NCBI GenBank assembly: GCA_009838195.1
Contig: VXSC01000007.1
Location: forward strand, 1-64,000
Direction of reading: 5' to 3'
DNA length: 64,000 nt
Source: Rhodothermaceae bacterium
GTDB lineage: Bacteria > Bacteroidota > Rhodothermia > Rhodothermales > Bin80
Positions 8,855-18,500 of the stretch are shown here, one piece after another. Each line of letters opens with the position of its first letter. The first letter of the stretch is position 1. The translations under genes and the position numbers were made by a program. Below the pieces are notes generated by a model that was not told the origin of the DNA, ran no database searches, and worked only from the letters and a program-made list of their open reading frames with translations.

Positions 8855-9458
8855 GGAATTTGAGAAGGGCAAATCCGCCCACCAACAATACAGTAAAGGC
8901 GATTGCGAGCCAGTTGAAATAGCGGTCAATAAAGATTCGAACCGGCTCACCGAACCGCCAGATCAACCCACTTACGAGCATAAACCGGGCTGTTCGGCTC
9001 ACCACAGACGCCAGCAAAAATAGTGGGAAAGATGTCCCGAAAGCGCCCGCACTGATCGTGAATAGCTTGTATGGCACCGGAGTAAACCCGGCGGTAAAAA
9101 TGATGACGAACCCCCACTCATCAAATCTACGTCCCAGATCCGCATACACGGACTCGCTGAACCCGGGCACGTTGTGAAAGAAGAACTGTGCTAGTGGGGT
9201 GAATCCGTCTGGAGTTAACCATACATAATGGCCTAGCATGTATCCGATCGCTCCTCCACATAACGAACCGACGCTGCAAATTAGTCCGAAATACAACGCC
9301 CTTTTTCGCTGCCCCAGAGCAAGTGCAATCAGGAGCACATCCGGAGGAACCGGAAAGAAAATCGACTCAGTAACCGCCAGCACGAACAGTGCCGCCGCCC
9401 CATAGGGTGTCTCCGCCCAACTGAGCACCCAGTCATATAGCCTCCGGATCCAGTGCAC
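8847..9458 (-). CDS. YqaA/DedA-like VTT-domain membrane protein
   Basis: A 203-residue membrane protein of the SNARE-associated/VTT (DedA, YqaA) superfamily. It has a re-entrant-like motif VTESIFFPVPPDVLLIALA, a central GGAIGYMLGHY helix, FTAGFTPVPYKLFTISAG (the conserved F-x-R/G-F-x-P-V-P region, with Gly in place of the usual Arg), and a final helix near residues 178-200. DedA relatives act in polyprenyl-phosphate or phospholipid flipping and membrane homeostasis. The exact substrate is not known for YqaA. It is followed upstream on the same strand by the TPR gene, with only a 2-base gap, so the two are likely co-transcribed. Confidence 0.85.
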   Translation of the reverse strand: MHWIRRLYDWVLSWAETPYGAAALFVLAVTESIFFPVPPDVLLIALALGQRKRALYFGLICSVGSLCGGAIGYMLGHYVWLTPDGFTPLAQFFFHNVPGFSESVYADLGRRFDEWGFVIIFTAGFTPVPYKLFTISAGAFGTSFPLFLLASVVSRTARFMLVSGLIWRFGEPVRIFIDRYFNWLAIAFTVLLVGGFALLKFLT

Positions 9459-9460
9459 GA

Positions 9461-10873
9461 CTAATCGCGTGAGTCAATGCACTCCCGAAAGAGCGGATGG
9501 TTATAGATCTCGGGCGGACACTGCTTCATAAACAATTCCTTATTCTCTGGATCCAGGTCAAAGGATGTCGTGAGTGCGTCCAGACACAGCTCCGTCTGAC
9601 CGAGTAGAAATAGAACCCCGGAATAGAAATACCAGGCCGATGAGCAGGTCGGTTGGAGTTGGATCGCGCGCTCATACGCTGTGCGGGCCGCCCCAAGATT
9701 CTTGTTCGCAGAGAGTGCCGACGCATACTGCATCCATACATGATGATCATCCGGCTCCAACTCTGTCACTTTTTTGAATGAACCCAGAGCTTTTTTCGTA
9801 TAGCCCGCACACATTTCGGCATCTCCCTTGCTGTGCCAGTATTCGGAGTTCCTCGGATTGAGCTCGGTCGCCCGTGTGTGAGCTTTTGCGGCCAATCGAT
9901 ATCTCTGTTGAACCATGTACTCCCGTCCCAGACCATTCCAGGCCTCCGACAGGTTCGGATCAAGCTTGGAAGCTTTTTCATAGAGCTGGATACTGGCTTC
10001 GTGATCCCCCCGCTCCGCCATGACAAGTGCCATGTTACAGTATGCCGGCGCATCCTCCCCTTTGCGCGCAATCACCTCTCCATAACAGGTGATTGCTTCA
10101 TCAAAGCGCTCAAGGACAGAGAGAATATTCCCCCGGTTGTAGTATGCTGGGACGAAATCAGGATCGATATCCAGTGTAAAATCATAGCAGCGCAAAGCGT
10201 CTTCCATACGCTCCATTCTGGTCAGTACAACTGCTTTGTTGAACCATGTCTCACACGAATAGGGGTCCAGATCGATCTGGCGATCATACGCGTCCAGGCA
10301 TGCCGGAAGATCTCCGAGAATATCGTAGCAATAACCCAACTCAAACCAGGCTTCGGGGTGCTCCGGGTTGACCTCCGTACAGGTCTCCAACGCAGCTACC
10401 GCATCGGAAAACTTTTTCGACCGGATCATTGCGTATCCGATATAGAAATGGGCATCATCATTGAGAGGATCCACGCGAGCCGCATTGCGAAAATGCTCCA
10501 ATGCCTCCCGATAGTGCCCCGTCATATCAAGCGTGATGCCTAGATTCAGAAGAACCTCACTGTCTCCCGGGTTCAAACTCAGTGATTTTTCGAATGCCTC
10601 CCGGGCCTCTTCCGTCTCCCCTATATTGCCCAGTACAATGCCGCGTCTAAGCCACGTGTACGCACAAAAAGGCTGAATTGACAGAATCCTGTCTATAACT
10701 ATGAGGGAATCCTCAAGCCGCCCGGACTCGAAATAATGCAGTGCAATATCCTCCAATGAATCCACGTCAAAGTACGCCCCAGAACCGCTGCGCTCAAAGG
10801 CATGGACCAAAGCTTTCAGGTCATCTTCCTCAAACCGATCATCATCCCCGTAACTAAAATCAAATGTACTCAT
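9461..10873 (-). CDS. Tetratricopeptide repeat protein (about 11-12 TPRs)
   Basis: The 470-residue acidic protein is built almost wholly of 34-residue TPR units (for example FEKSLSLNPGDSEVLLNLG, then FRNAARVDPLNDDAHFYIG and so on at regular spacing). It has no signal peptide or membrane segment, so it is probably a cytoplasmic scaffold. An acidic N-terminus (SYGDDDRFEEDD) precedes the repeats. This type of long TPR protein is common in Bacteroidota, but its partners are not known. It immediately precedes the VTT gene on the same strand. Confidence 0.88.
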   Translation of the reverse strand: MSTFDFSYGDDDRFEEDDLKALVHAFERSGSGAYFDVDSLEDIALHYFESGRLEDSLIVIDRILSIQPFCAYTWLRRGIVLGNIGETEEAREAFEKSLSLNPGDSEVLLNLGITLDMTGHYREALEHFRNAARVDPLNDDAHFYIGYAMIRSKKFSDAVAALETCTEVNPEHPEAWFELGYCYDILGDLPACLDAYDRQIDLDPYSCETWFNKAVVLTRMERMEDALRCYDFTLDIDPDFVPAYYNRGNILSVLERFDEAITCYGEVIARKGEDAPAYCNMALVMAERGDHEASIQLYEKASKLDPNLSEAWNGLGREYMVQQRYRLAAKAHTRATELNPRNSEYWHSKGDAEMCAGYTKKALGSFKKVTELEPDDHHVWMQYASALSANKNLGAARTAYERAIQLQPTCSSAWYFYSGVLFLLGQTELCLDALTTSFDLDPENKELFMKQCPPEIYNHPLFRECIDSRD

Positions 10874-10981
10874 TGAGCTAGTTCTTGTGGGTCCTCAAGC
10901 TTCTGCAAAGTTACGTCAATATCTTCTGAACTTCAAATCTTTCCGAGGATTGGAAGCATTAAAAACCATTTGTTCTGACAA

Positions 10982-11000
10982 CGCTTGTGATTTCCAAGCG
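10982..11000. promoter_or_regulatory. 6-bp inverted repeat upstream of the Fur-family gene
   Basis: CGCTTG and CAAGCG are exact reverse complements 7 nt apart, 47 nt before the TTG start of the Fur-family gene in the 173-bp divergent gap with the TPR gene. It could be an autoregulatory operator, but it lacks the A/T-rich look of a classical Fur box. Confidence 0.25.
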
Positions 11001-11046
11001 GAACCCTCCCAAACTCCCTGTGTAGATATACCCAAACAGTAGTAAG

Positions 11047-11535
11047 TTGGCTAAACTCTCTCAAGCTCAGAAAAAGGAAGTTCGGGACCATTTCCGATCG
11101 TTCCTAAAGCATCATGGCCTTCGAGAGACACGAGAACGCCTCGCTGTCCTCGATGCCATATACGATGTCAGTGGTCACATAGATGCGGACGCATTGCATC
11201 TGCGTTTGCAACAGCAGAACCACTCAATCAGCCGTGCAACGGTCTACAACACCCTTAATCTGCTCCTAGAGTGTGATCTTGTCGTGCGCCACCAGTTCGG
11301 GAATTCACAGGCCAAATATGAGTCCTCTTTCCTCTTCGGACAGCACGACCATCTGATTTGCCTGGATTGCGAGAAGATCTTGGAGTTCTGCGACCCACGC
11401 ATCCAAAATATCCAGGAGATGGTTGCCGACGTGTATGCCTTTGAGATTACACGTCATGCGCTCAATCTCTATGGTCATTGTCAGCGGCCTGACTGTGTTA
11501 ACCGCGGTGCATCCCAATCTAGGACAGCGACTTAA
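11047..11535 (+). CDS. Fur/PerR-family metal-dependent transcriptional regulator, TTG start
   Basis: The 162-residue protein has the Fur architecture. An N-terminal winged helix holds the recognition region HSISRATVYNTLNLL at residues 59-73. The dimerisation domain has a CLDC pair at 105/108 and a C-x4-C pair at 145/150, the structural zinc site of Fur and PerR. Histidines 44, 100 and 102 are candidates for the regulatory metal site. No ATG is available in frame between the stop at 11023 and the conserved domain, so the TTG at 11047 is the best start. Whether it senses iron, manganese, zinc or peroxide cannot be decided from this sequence. Confidence 0.93.
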   Translation: MAKLSQAQKKEVRDHFRSFLKHHGLRETRERLAVLDAIYDVSGHIDADALHLRLQQQNHSISRATVYNTLNLLLECDLVVRHQFGNSQAKYESSFLFGQHDHLICLDCEKILEFCDPRIQNIQEMVADVYAFEITRHALNLYGHCQRPDCVNRGASQSRTAT

Positions 11536-11604
11536 TAGGCTAGAATTGGTACTTTGTTGGGTCTGAGCATTATACTCTTTCCAGTAACCGAAAAGTTAAG
11601 TGGT

Positions 11605-11991
11605 ATGAGCACTACGGCGGACCTCGTGAGTGAAGCTAGGAAGTTCACCAAGTATGTTGAACCATTGCCCCATGACTGGGAGTTCTGTATTTCTGCTCAA
11701 AGCGTGTTGACCAGACCCTCTAACACAGAAGATGACGAAGAAATACTCGTGATCACCAGTAACAGCCGTGGAGAACTCACATGTGAAATAAAGAGTGCGC
11801 ACTTTCCTGACTGGGCAATCGACAAAATCAGAGAACTTCAAAGTCAAGATGCATTGGATCTTGAGCGACTAACCAGTATTCTTAAAGAAGCTTTTGAGGA
11901 TTTAGAAGATATCAAAGAGCTTGCAGAAAGGTCCAGTGAGGAGGAGGTCTATGATTGGGACAAAGTGAAGCATGGGGAAGTACCAACTTAG
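11605..11991 (+). CDS. Probable antitoxin with an unusual N-terminal extension
   Basis: The last 35 residues (AFEDLEDIKELAERSSEEEV then YDWDKVKHGE) resemble the toxin-wrapping tail of RelB/DinJ-type antitoxins, which read like ALEDLED...EEVK. The gene overlaps the toxin at 11972 by 20 nt, as expected for a translationally coupled TA pair. The N-terminal 85 residues do not look like a ribbon-helix-helix, Phd or HTH fold, and at 128 residues the protein is longer than most RelB antitoxins. The ATG at 11605 was chosen over an upstream TTG at 11554 because the extra residues look like leader sequence. The N-terminal function is unknown. Confidence 0.65.
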   Translation: MSTTADLVSEARKFTKYVEPLPHDWEFCISAQSVLTRPSNTEDDEEILVITSNSRGELTCEIKSAHFPDWAIDKIRELQSQDALDLERLTSILKEAFEDLEDIKELAERSSEEEVYDWDKVKHGEVPT

Positions 11992-12226
11992 TATTGAGCG
12001 CACCGCACTCAAACAGTTGAGAAAAATTCCAGATCACGACAGAAGGTCGATATCGAGTAAGGTTGATAAGCTGAAGGATTGCGCAAGACCACCAGGGTCA
12101 CGCCAACTTAAGGGTAAGCTTAGAGGCTGGCGATTACGCTATGGGGCCCACCGTATACCCTACGATATAGACTCATCTGCTGTAACGATACGTGCCATCA
12201 AACGACGCGATTCCGCGTACAGGTGA
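11972..12226 (+). CDS. RelE/ParE-family toxin
   Basis: An 84-residue basic protein with the RelE/ParE plasmid-stabilisation fold pattern: ALKQLRKIP, a middle RPPGSRQLKGKLRGWRLRYG, and the ending IPYDIDSSAVTIRAIKRR. The family normally reads YRIRVGDYRIIYEID in the middle. Here RLRYGAHRIPYDID is aligned with it, keeping the arginines used for RNA binding. RelE-type members cleave mRNA in the ribosome and ParE-type members poison gyrase; sequence alone does not separate the two here. It is coupled to the upstream antitoxin by a 20-nt overlap. Confidence 0.85.
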   Translation: MGKYQLSIERTALKQLRKIPDHDRRSISSKVDKLKDCARPPGSRQLKGKLRGWRLRYGAHRIPYDIDSSAVTIRAIKRRDSAYR

Positions 12227-12301
12227 GTCATGGGAATCGTAGTTCCTTGATTGTAGCAACAATTGGGGTTGTCGCGTTTTTCATGAATCTGGGACGGTGA
12301 C

Positions 12302-12568
12302 TTAATCCCGCCAAATAAACCCGTCGTCCACCTCTGGACGCTCCCAAAAAATTTGGCTCCGCTCTCTAGGAGAGTGACCAATTTCATTCATGGTCATCGC
12401 ATCGTAGAGTCGGCCATTCACCATGACATAGGAGATATTGGTTGACTGGCGCAGGTCCTCCAGCGGGTTCCCGTCAATCACAACTAGATCGGCAAGCTTT
12501 CCCACCTCAATTGAGCCCAGGTCCTGTGATGTGTATACGACCAAGCCAGCACCACTGAGGCATACCAA
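12302..12568 (-). pseudogene. C-terminal remnant of an amidohydrolase
   Basis: About 75 residues match only the end of metal-dependent amidohydrolases: DLGSIEVGKLADLVVIDGNPLED followed by VMVNGRLYDAMTMNEIG. The catalytic TIM barrel is missing. Immediately upstream (toward 12,600), an amidohydrolase-like HEDLGMP peptide continues in a different frame, suggesting a frameshift as well as truncation. The fragment lies directly downstream of fabF on the same strand, with a 28-bp gap, so a deletion probably joined the two. It is unlikely to be functional. Confidence 0.75.
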
Positions 12569-12596
12569 GATCTTCGTGAACCTGCGAGAACCGGAC

Positions 12597-13862
12597 TTAG
12601 TCCTCGTATTTACGGAACGCTACCGAGGTGTTGTGGCCACCAAAACCGAATGCATTAGAAACCGCCACATTAACCGTACGCTCCTGCGGCTTGTTGAACG
12701 TGTAATTCAGATCGCAATCTGGATCTGGGTGAGCAAAATTGATGGTCGGAGGCACGCGATCATTGCGGATGGCCTGAATGGTTGCAATGGCCTCTACTGC
12801 ACCTGCCGCTCCCAGCAAATGACCGGTCATGCTCTTGGTGGAGGACAGGTTCATCTTATAGGCATGCTCACCGAAGACATTCTTGACGGATCTTGTTTCT
12901 GCAATATCCCCCAAGGGAGTAGAGGTACCGTGCATGTTCAGATAATCCACTTCCTCCGGAGCCAAATGTGCGTCCGAGAGCATGTTGCGCATTGCCAGTG
13001 TTGCACCACTACCCTCAGGATCGGGAGCCGTAATATGGTTCGCATCCGCACTCATTCCGATGCCGATAATCTCGGCGTAAATTTCTGCCCCACGGGCCTG
13101 CGCATGCTCAAGTGACTCAATGACCAGGACACCTGCCCCCTCTCCGAGCACGAACCCATCCCGTGTTTTGTCAAACGGGCGGCTCGCTGTTGCAGGATCG
13201 TCGTTCCGGGTCGATAGCGCCCGCAGTGCATTAAAGCCTCCGATCCCCAATTCACTGATCGCTGCCTCACTACCCCCGCACAGTGCAGCATCAATCATGC
13301 CCCGCTGCATCATCATAAAAACATCACTGATGTTGTTATTCCCAGTCGCACAGGCACTGACAACGCAGTAGTTCGGCCCTCGAAATTTATACCGGATCGA
13401 GATGTGACCGCTCACAATATCCGGGATCAACTTGGGGATGAAGAACGGCGAAATGCGGCGTGGTCCATTGCCAAGATAGGCCGACGTTTGTTCCAAGAAC
13501 ACCTGAATCCCGCCAATCCCGCTACCAATGATGACCGCGACGCGATCCCGCTCGTCTTGGGACATTTTCTCGGGTGCAAGCCCCGAGTCTTCAACGGCCT
13601 GGATCGCCGCAACCACTGCATACTGGGCGAACGGGTCTATTTTCCGTACCTCACGCCGGTTGAAGTGGTCCATCGGATCAAATCCCTTCAACTCGCAGGC
13701 AAACTTGGTTGCGAAGCCCTCCGTATCAAAATGAGTAATTGGTGCAGCCCCGCTCCGACCCTCCATGAGCCCATCCCAGAATTCATCCGGGGAGTGCCCC
13801 AAGGGGGTCAACATCCCCATTCCTGTGACCACAACGCGGCGCGGCTTGTCTTGAATCGCCAT
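12597..13862 (-). CDS. fabF: Beta-ketoacyl-ACP synthase II
   Basis: FabF condenses malonyl-ACP with acyl-ACP in each round of fatty acid elongation. The 421-residue protein carries the thiolase-fold Cys-His-His triad at C171 (VVSACATG), H311 (NMHGTSTPLGD) and H348 (SMTGHLLGAAG), with the final GFGGHNTS loop at 406-413. Length is normal for the family. It is the second gene after acpP on the minus strand, separated by 24 bp, the usual acpP-fabF pairing. The sequence shows no oddity. Confidence 0.97.
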   Translation of the reverse strand: MAIQDKPRRVVVTGMGMLTPLGHSPDEFWDGLMEGRSGAAPITHFDTEGFATKFACELKGFDPMDHFNRREVRKIDPFAQYAVVAAIQAVEDSGLAPEKMSQDERDRVAVIIGSGIGGIQVFLEQTSAYLGNGPRRISPFFIPKLIPDIVSGHISIRYKFRGPNYCVVSACATGNNNISDVFMMMQRGMIDAALCGGSEAAISELGIGGFNALRALSTRNDDPATASRPFDKTRDGFVLGEGAGVLVIESLEHAQARGAEIYAEIIGIGMSADANHITAPDPEGSGATLAMRNMLSDAHLAPEEVDYLNMHGTSTPLGDIAETRSVKNVFGEHAYKMNLSSTKSMTGHLLGAAGAVEAIATIQAIRNDRVPPTINFAHPDPDCDLNYTFNKPQERTVNVAVSNAFGFGGHNTSVAFRKYED

Positions 13863-13886
13863 GCCTGAAGGCTTTCTATAGGAGGA

Positions 13887-14123
13887 TTATGCGCTCTTCT
13901 CCGCGAGATACTCTATTGCATCTCCAACGGTAGCAATCTTTTCAGCATCTTCGTCCGGGATACTGATATCAAATTCTTTCTCGAATTCCATGATCAACTC
14001 AACCGTATCCAGCGAATCCGCCCCTAAATCATCAGAGAAAGAAGCCTCGGGAGTAATTCCATCTTCAGCAACCCCCAACTGGTCCACCACGATAGCCTTG
14101 ACCTTTTCTGCAAGTTCTGACAT
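13887..14123 (-). CDS. acpP: Acyl carrier protein
   Basis: The 78-residue acidic protein carries the phosphopantetheine attachment site [10 protein letters not shown] with Ser37. It has the four-helix ACP pattern, ending [11 protein letters not shown]. It holds growing acyl chains as thioesters for FabF and the other fatty-acid synthase enzymes. The ATG at 14123 is the only sensible start. It precedes fabF by 24 bp and is divergent from metK. Confidence 0.97.
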   Translation of the reverse strand: MSELAEKVKAIVVDQLGVAEDGITPEASFSDDLGADSLDTVELIMEFEKEFDISIPDEDAEKIATVGDAIEYLAEKSA

Positions 14124-14256
14124 AATGATCTAATAGTAGTTATTTGAAGAAACCCGCAGAGCGATTTTCCATGCGGGTGCAGTACAACTAAATTACGGCA
14201 AATTCATACAACTTTCGCTAAAGTCACTAAATTCTGCCACAAATCACACCATAAAC

Positions 14257-14300
14257 GGCGGGGTTGAACCAGTAAGAATAGCCACCGGTTCAAATCCGCC
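14257..14300 (+). promoter_or_regulatory. Imperfect 14-bp hairpin in the metK leader
   Basis: GGCGGGGTTGAACC at 14257-14270 can pair with GGTTCAAATCCGCC at 14287-14300 (12 of 14 positions) around a 16-nt loop. It ends 17 nt before the metK ATG, so pairing would come close to the ribosome-binding region. It resembles neither a tRNA nor any SAM-riboswitch consensus I could recognise. A regulatory role is inferred. Confidence 0.35.
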
Positions 14301-14317
14301 ACTCGATTATATTAACT

Positions 14318-15517
14318 ATGTCCACCTACTTGTTTACCTCCGAGTCTGTGTCGGAGGGGCATCCCGATAAAGTTGCCGATCAGATCTCGGATGCTATTCT
14401 TGATGAATACCTGCGGCAAGATCCCAAGAGCCGCGTTGCTGTTGAGACTATGGTAACCTCCAACAACGTGATCCTTGCCGGTGAGGTAAACTCTCGCGTT
14501 GAGGTCAGTCGTGCAAAGATTGAAACGATCGTCCGTAAGGTTGTACGCGATATCGGCTACACCTACAGCGATCTTGATTTTAATGCCGATACCCTTGAGG
14601 TGACCAATCACATTCACGGACAAAGCCCCGACATCCACAAAGGGGTTGACGGTGGAAAGGAATTGGGGGCTGGAGATCAGGGGATGATGTTCGGGTTTGC
14701 CTGTCGGGAGCTTGAGGCTCTGCATGACGGAATTCCGACCCTAATGCCAATGCCGCTCATGTATGCACATGGTTTGGTTCGGGAGCTGGCCAGAATCCGT
14801 AAACAGAAATCCATCATGCCCTACCTTCGACCAGATTCCAAAAGCCAAGTCACCGTTGAGTATGATTCGACCGGACGAACCCCAAAAAGGATTCATACGA
14901 TTGTAATTGCAACCCAGCATGATGCCGGAGTAGAACAGGACGAGATCAGGAAAGACATAGAAGATCACCTTTTGCCGCTTGTGATTGATGGGCGTCTGAG
15001 GGATGACAAGACCGAACTGATTGTGAATAGTACCGGTCAATTCGTTGAGGGTGGTCCGCATGCCGACGCGGGGCTGACTGGTCGCAAAATCATTGTTGAC
15101 ACGTATGGAGGGCGGGGAGCACATGGAGGTGGAGCCTTCAGTGGGAAAGATCCTTCAAAAGTTGACCGCTCTGCTGCCTATGCCGCACGCTATGTGGCCA
15201 AAAACCTAGTGGCCGCTGACTTGGCGGATATGGTTGAGATCCAGCTTGCCTATGCCATTGGCGAACCAAAACCCGTATCCATCTTTGTTGACTCGTCCGG
15301 CACGGCCAAACACGGTTTGTGTGACTCTGCGCTGACAAGAATTTTGCAAAAAACCTTCAAGCTGAAGCCAAGAGGCATCATTGATTACCTCGGACTCGAA
15401 AACCCGATCTATCAGGAGACGGCTGCCTATGGCCATTTTGGGCGGGGATGCTTCCCGTGGGAACAATTAGATGCCGTGGAGAAGCTGCGTGAATATGCAC
15501 GGATTCATTCTGGCTGA
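14318..15517 (+). CDS. metK: S-adenosylmethionine synthetase
   Basis: MetK makes S-adenosylmethionine from methionine and ATP. The 399-residue protein has the signature SEGHPDK at residues 12-18, GAGDQGMMFGFA at 117-128 (ATP and P-loop region) and GGGAFSGKDPSKVDRSAAY near 270-289. Length and motif order are those of bacterial MetK. It is followed after 15 bp by a secreted metallopeptidase and then by ahcY, so both ends of the SAM-to-SAH cycle are in one gene neighbourhood. A hairpin at 14257 lies just upstream of its start. Confidence 0.98.
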   Translation: MSTYLFTSESVSEGHPDKVADQISDAILDEYLRQDPKSRVAVETMVTSNNVILAGEVNSRVEVSRAKIETIVRKVVRDIGYTYSDLDFNADTLEVTNHIHGQSPDIHKGVDGGKELGAGDQGMMFGFACRELEALHDGIPTLMPMPLMYAHGLVRELARIRKQKSIMPYLRPDSKSQVTVEYDSTGRTPKRIHTIVIATQHDAGVEQDEIRKDIEDHLLPLVIDGRLRDDKTELIVNSTGQFVEGGPHADAGLTGRKIIVDTYGGRGAHGGGAFSGKDPSKVDRSAAYAARYVAKNLVAADLADMVEIQLAYAIGEPKPVSIFVDSSGTAKHGLCDSALTRILQKTFKLKPRGIIDYLGLENPIYQETAAYGHFGRGCFPWEQLDAVEKLREYARIHSG

Positions 15518-15532
15518 TGATAAACGTCCCAC

Positions 15533-18500
15533 ATGGTACGTCAATCCATCACGATTCTGCTGACATTTTTTTGTGTAGTGACCGCCGCTGCACAGGAGCG
15601 CCTGGAAGCCATCGAGTCGCTTCCCGCCGCTTCCCGCAGTGCGGTCGTCCAGGAGAATGTCTGGACGAACCTCCCGACGTCCCGTGTAGCGAACGGCCGT
15701 ATTGATGAACAGCTGGGAATTCTGCGGGCAGCCTACCGGCTGAACCCGGACATGACTCCAGAAGCCACACCGGAAGCTACGGCACGTACATGGCTGCTTC
15801 AGGATGGCGAGCCCTTCGGGATCCGTACACCGGAGATCTTGGAGTTGGTGAGTGAACGAGAGAGCACAGGAGCACATCACCTGACATTCCAGCAAACGCT
15901 GGCCGGCATCCCGGTTTATGGTCGTTTTGTGCACGTAAACCTGAACCAGACCGGATTGCCTGTCATGGTAATCAGCGACTATGCACCTCACCTAGAAAAC
16001 GTGGATGCATTTAATTCCGTACCCGCCCTCAACGCAGCGCAGGCCGAATCTCTGGCACAGCGTGCGATTTCCGACGAGGGGGCCACTGCGCAACCGGCTG
16101 AACTTTTGGTCCTGCCCGATGACCCGCCCCGATTGATCTGGCAAACCATTGCGTCGCCAGACACCGGCATAGGGGAATGGGAAGTACTGCTGGATGCCAA
16201 TACCGGAGCATTGATCCAACTAATGGACCTGCTTGTATTCTCTCACACGGATCCCCCCTCCAAAAAAGATGTAGATGGAGAGGGACATATTTGGATGTAT
16301 GACCCCCTGACCGCATCCGGTCAGCCCTACGGTGGGGACTACGTAGATGACGATGACAGGGACAATACGACGCTGAACAGTCTACTCCAGAGCGTCACGC
16401 TTCAGGATATTGAACGGACCAGCAATGGTTCCTACCGACTCAACGGACCATGGGTGGAGATCGTCGGCTCTGCAGCTCCTGTAGAGAGTAACGCTTCTGA
16501 TTTCAAGTACACGCGAAGTGACAAGCATTTTGAAGCGGTCATGGCATACTATTTCATTGACACGAGCGAGCGCTATATCCAATCTCTTGAGGTCGGTGTT
16601 GCCCCACCGTCAAACCCCGTTACTGCGGACCCTCATGCATTCCCAGAAGACGTCTCCTACTATCAGGCTAGTACGAGATCTCTGCACTTCGGAGACGGCG
16701 GCGTAGATGATGCCGAAGATGCTGGCATAATCCTTCACGAGTACGGCCATGCCATAATGCACCACTATCTGGGATTCGCTCCCTTGCCTAGGAGAGAGTG
16801 GGGAGTCCTTGGTGAGGGGTTTTCTGACTATTGGGCCGTCTCTTATCGAAGAGACCTCATGGAGCGTGGAGAGGTTCCAGCAGGAGACTGGAGAGAGGTA
16901 TTTCCCTGGGATGGGATTGCCTGGGGAGGGCGCCGCGCCGATGGAAACGATCACTACAATGTGATTCGATGGGATTGCCTCGGCGTGTGTGATATTTACG
17001 ACTACGGACGAACTTGGGCGGCCCTGATGATGGAACTCTGGGAGCGCGTTGGACGCGAAAATACGGACCGCCTGCATCTGGCCGCGTTTCCGTATCTCGG
17101 CCGCAATTTCGCACTTGAAGATATGGTGGAAGCACTTGTGATGGCCGATGCTGCTCTAAATAACGGGCAGTATACTGCTGATATCTATGACGTTTTTGAG
17201 CCATTAGGGTTTGTTACCTCACCTAGCGGGATTCCCCTGATCATTCATACACCTGTTGCCCGCCATTCTGACCCCACTCTTCCGGTCAAAATTGAAGCGA
17301 ATATCAACGTAACGGGGTCAGGATACCCTCTTACCAATGTGTCCGTCTACTACCGCATAGACTCGGGAGCTTTCGAGATGCAGGCACTGGCACAGGAGGG
17401 TGGAATCACATGGAGCACCGAGATCCTGCTCCCCCAATCTGCCACTCTCCTGGAATACTATCTCTTAGCTACCACGCAAGTTGGTTTGGCGGCTAGTCCT
17501 CGGTCAGCCCCCGCGAATCTCTGGAGCGTGTATGTGGGCACAGATACCCAGGCACCAACCGTCACCTACACTCCCGTGACACACATCGTCCCAGAAGAGG
17601 CCAGGGTTCCCCTTTCAATCCAGGTGGCAGACGACAATGCAGTATCCAAGGTCACGCTCACCTACACGATCAATGACCCCAGTCGGGAAGGGCCGGAGTC
17701 CGGTATGTTCGACTTGCAGGATTCAAACGGCGACACGTATACGTTTAACCTACCGCTGCCAGATACTCCCGAAAGTGTATTGCCAGGAACATGGTTGGAG
17801 TATCGAATTACCGCTCATGACAATGCCGATCCACCAAACATCGCGGTATTCCCTCCCATGGAAGAACCTCAGTTGCGACTGGATGTGATTCCCGACTCCA
17901 GTCTACTCGGGGCATGGAATCCAGATGACTGGCCCGGATTGGCTGCTGGTGAATGGGCCTCTCATGAGGAAGCCTTCGGACATCAGGGATCACTTTGGGT
18001 TACTACACCGGACGGGCCCTATAGCGACAAACCTGCACAGAGCCTGCTCTCTTTCCCCGAAGTCAATGTTGCAGGATACCCTAATGCCCATCTGGAATTC
18101 TGGCATTGGTATGACTTTGAGAATACGGATGTACCTGGTCCAGGGGACGCCGGTGGCATTATTTATGACGGTGGACAGATTCAGCTTTCAACTGATGGAG
18201 GGCAATCCTGGACTGTTGCCGAACCACAGTGGGGCTACAACGGGGACGTTGAATCAACGCTGTCCAACCCACTGTCTGGAACCCCCGCCTTTGGCGGCTC
18301 AAGTTTTGGCTGGCGCCGGGTTCGTGTACCTCTGCCGGATGCGCCTGCCAGGGCTTACCGATCCGAGGTCCATACCCGGCTCGCATTCGGGACCGGAGCC
18401 GGGAACTCAAATTCCACCACCGACAATTTTGCGGGATGGGCGGTCCGGGATGTACGTATTCTAACTGATCCACCTGTTGACACGGTCGTGCCGGTGGTTC

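Noticed and set aside
14280-14305. A tRNA T-arm-like GGTTCAAATCC upstream of metK
   Set aside because: The flanking bases give only about three T-stem pairs and no acceptor or anticodon arm; the sequence fits better as one side of the longer hairpin with 14,257-14,270.
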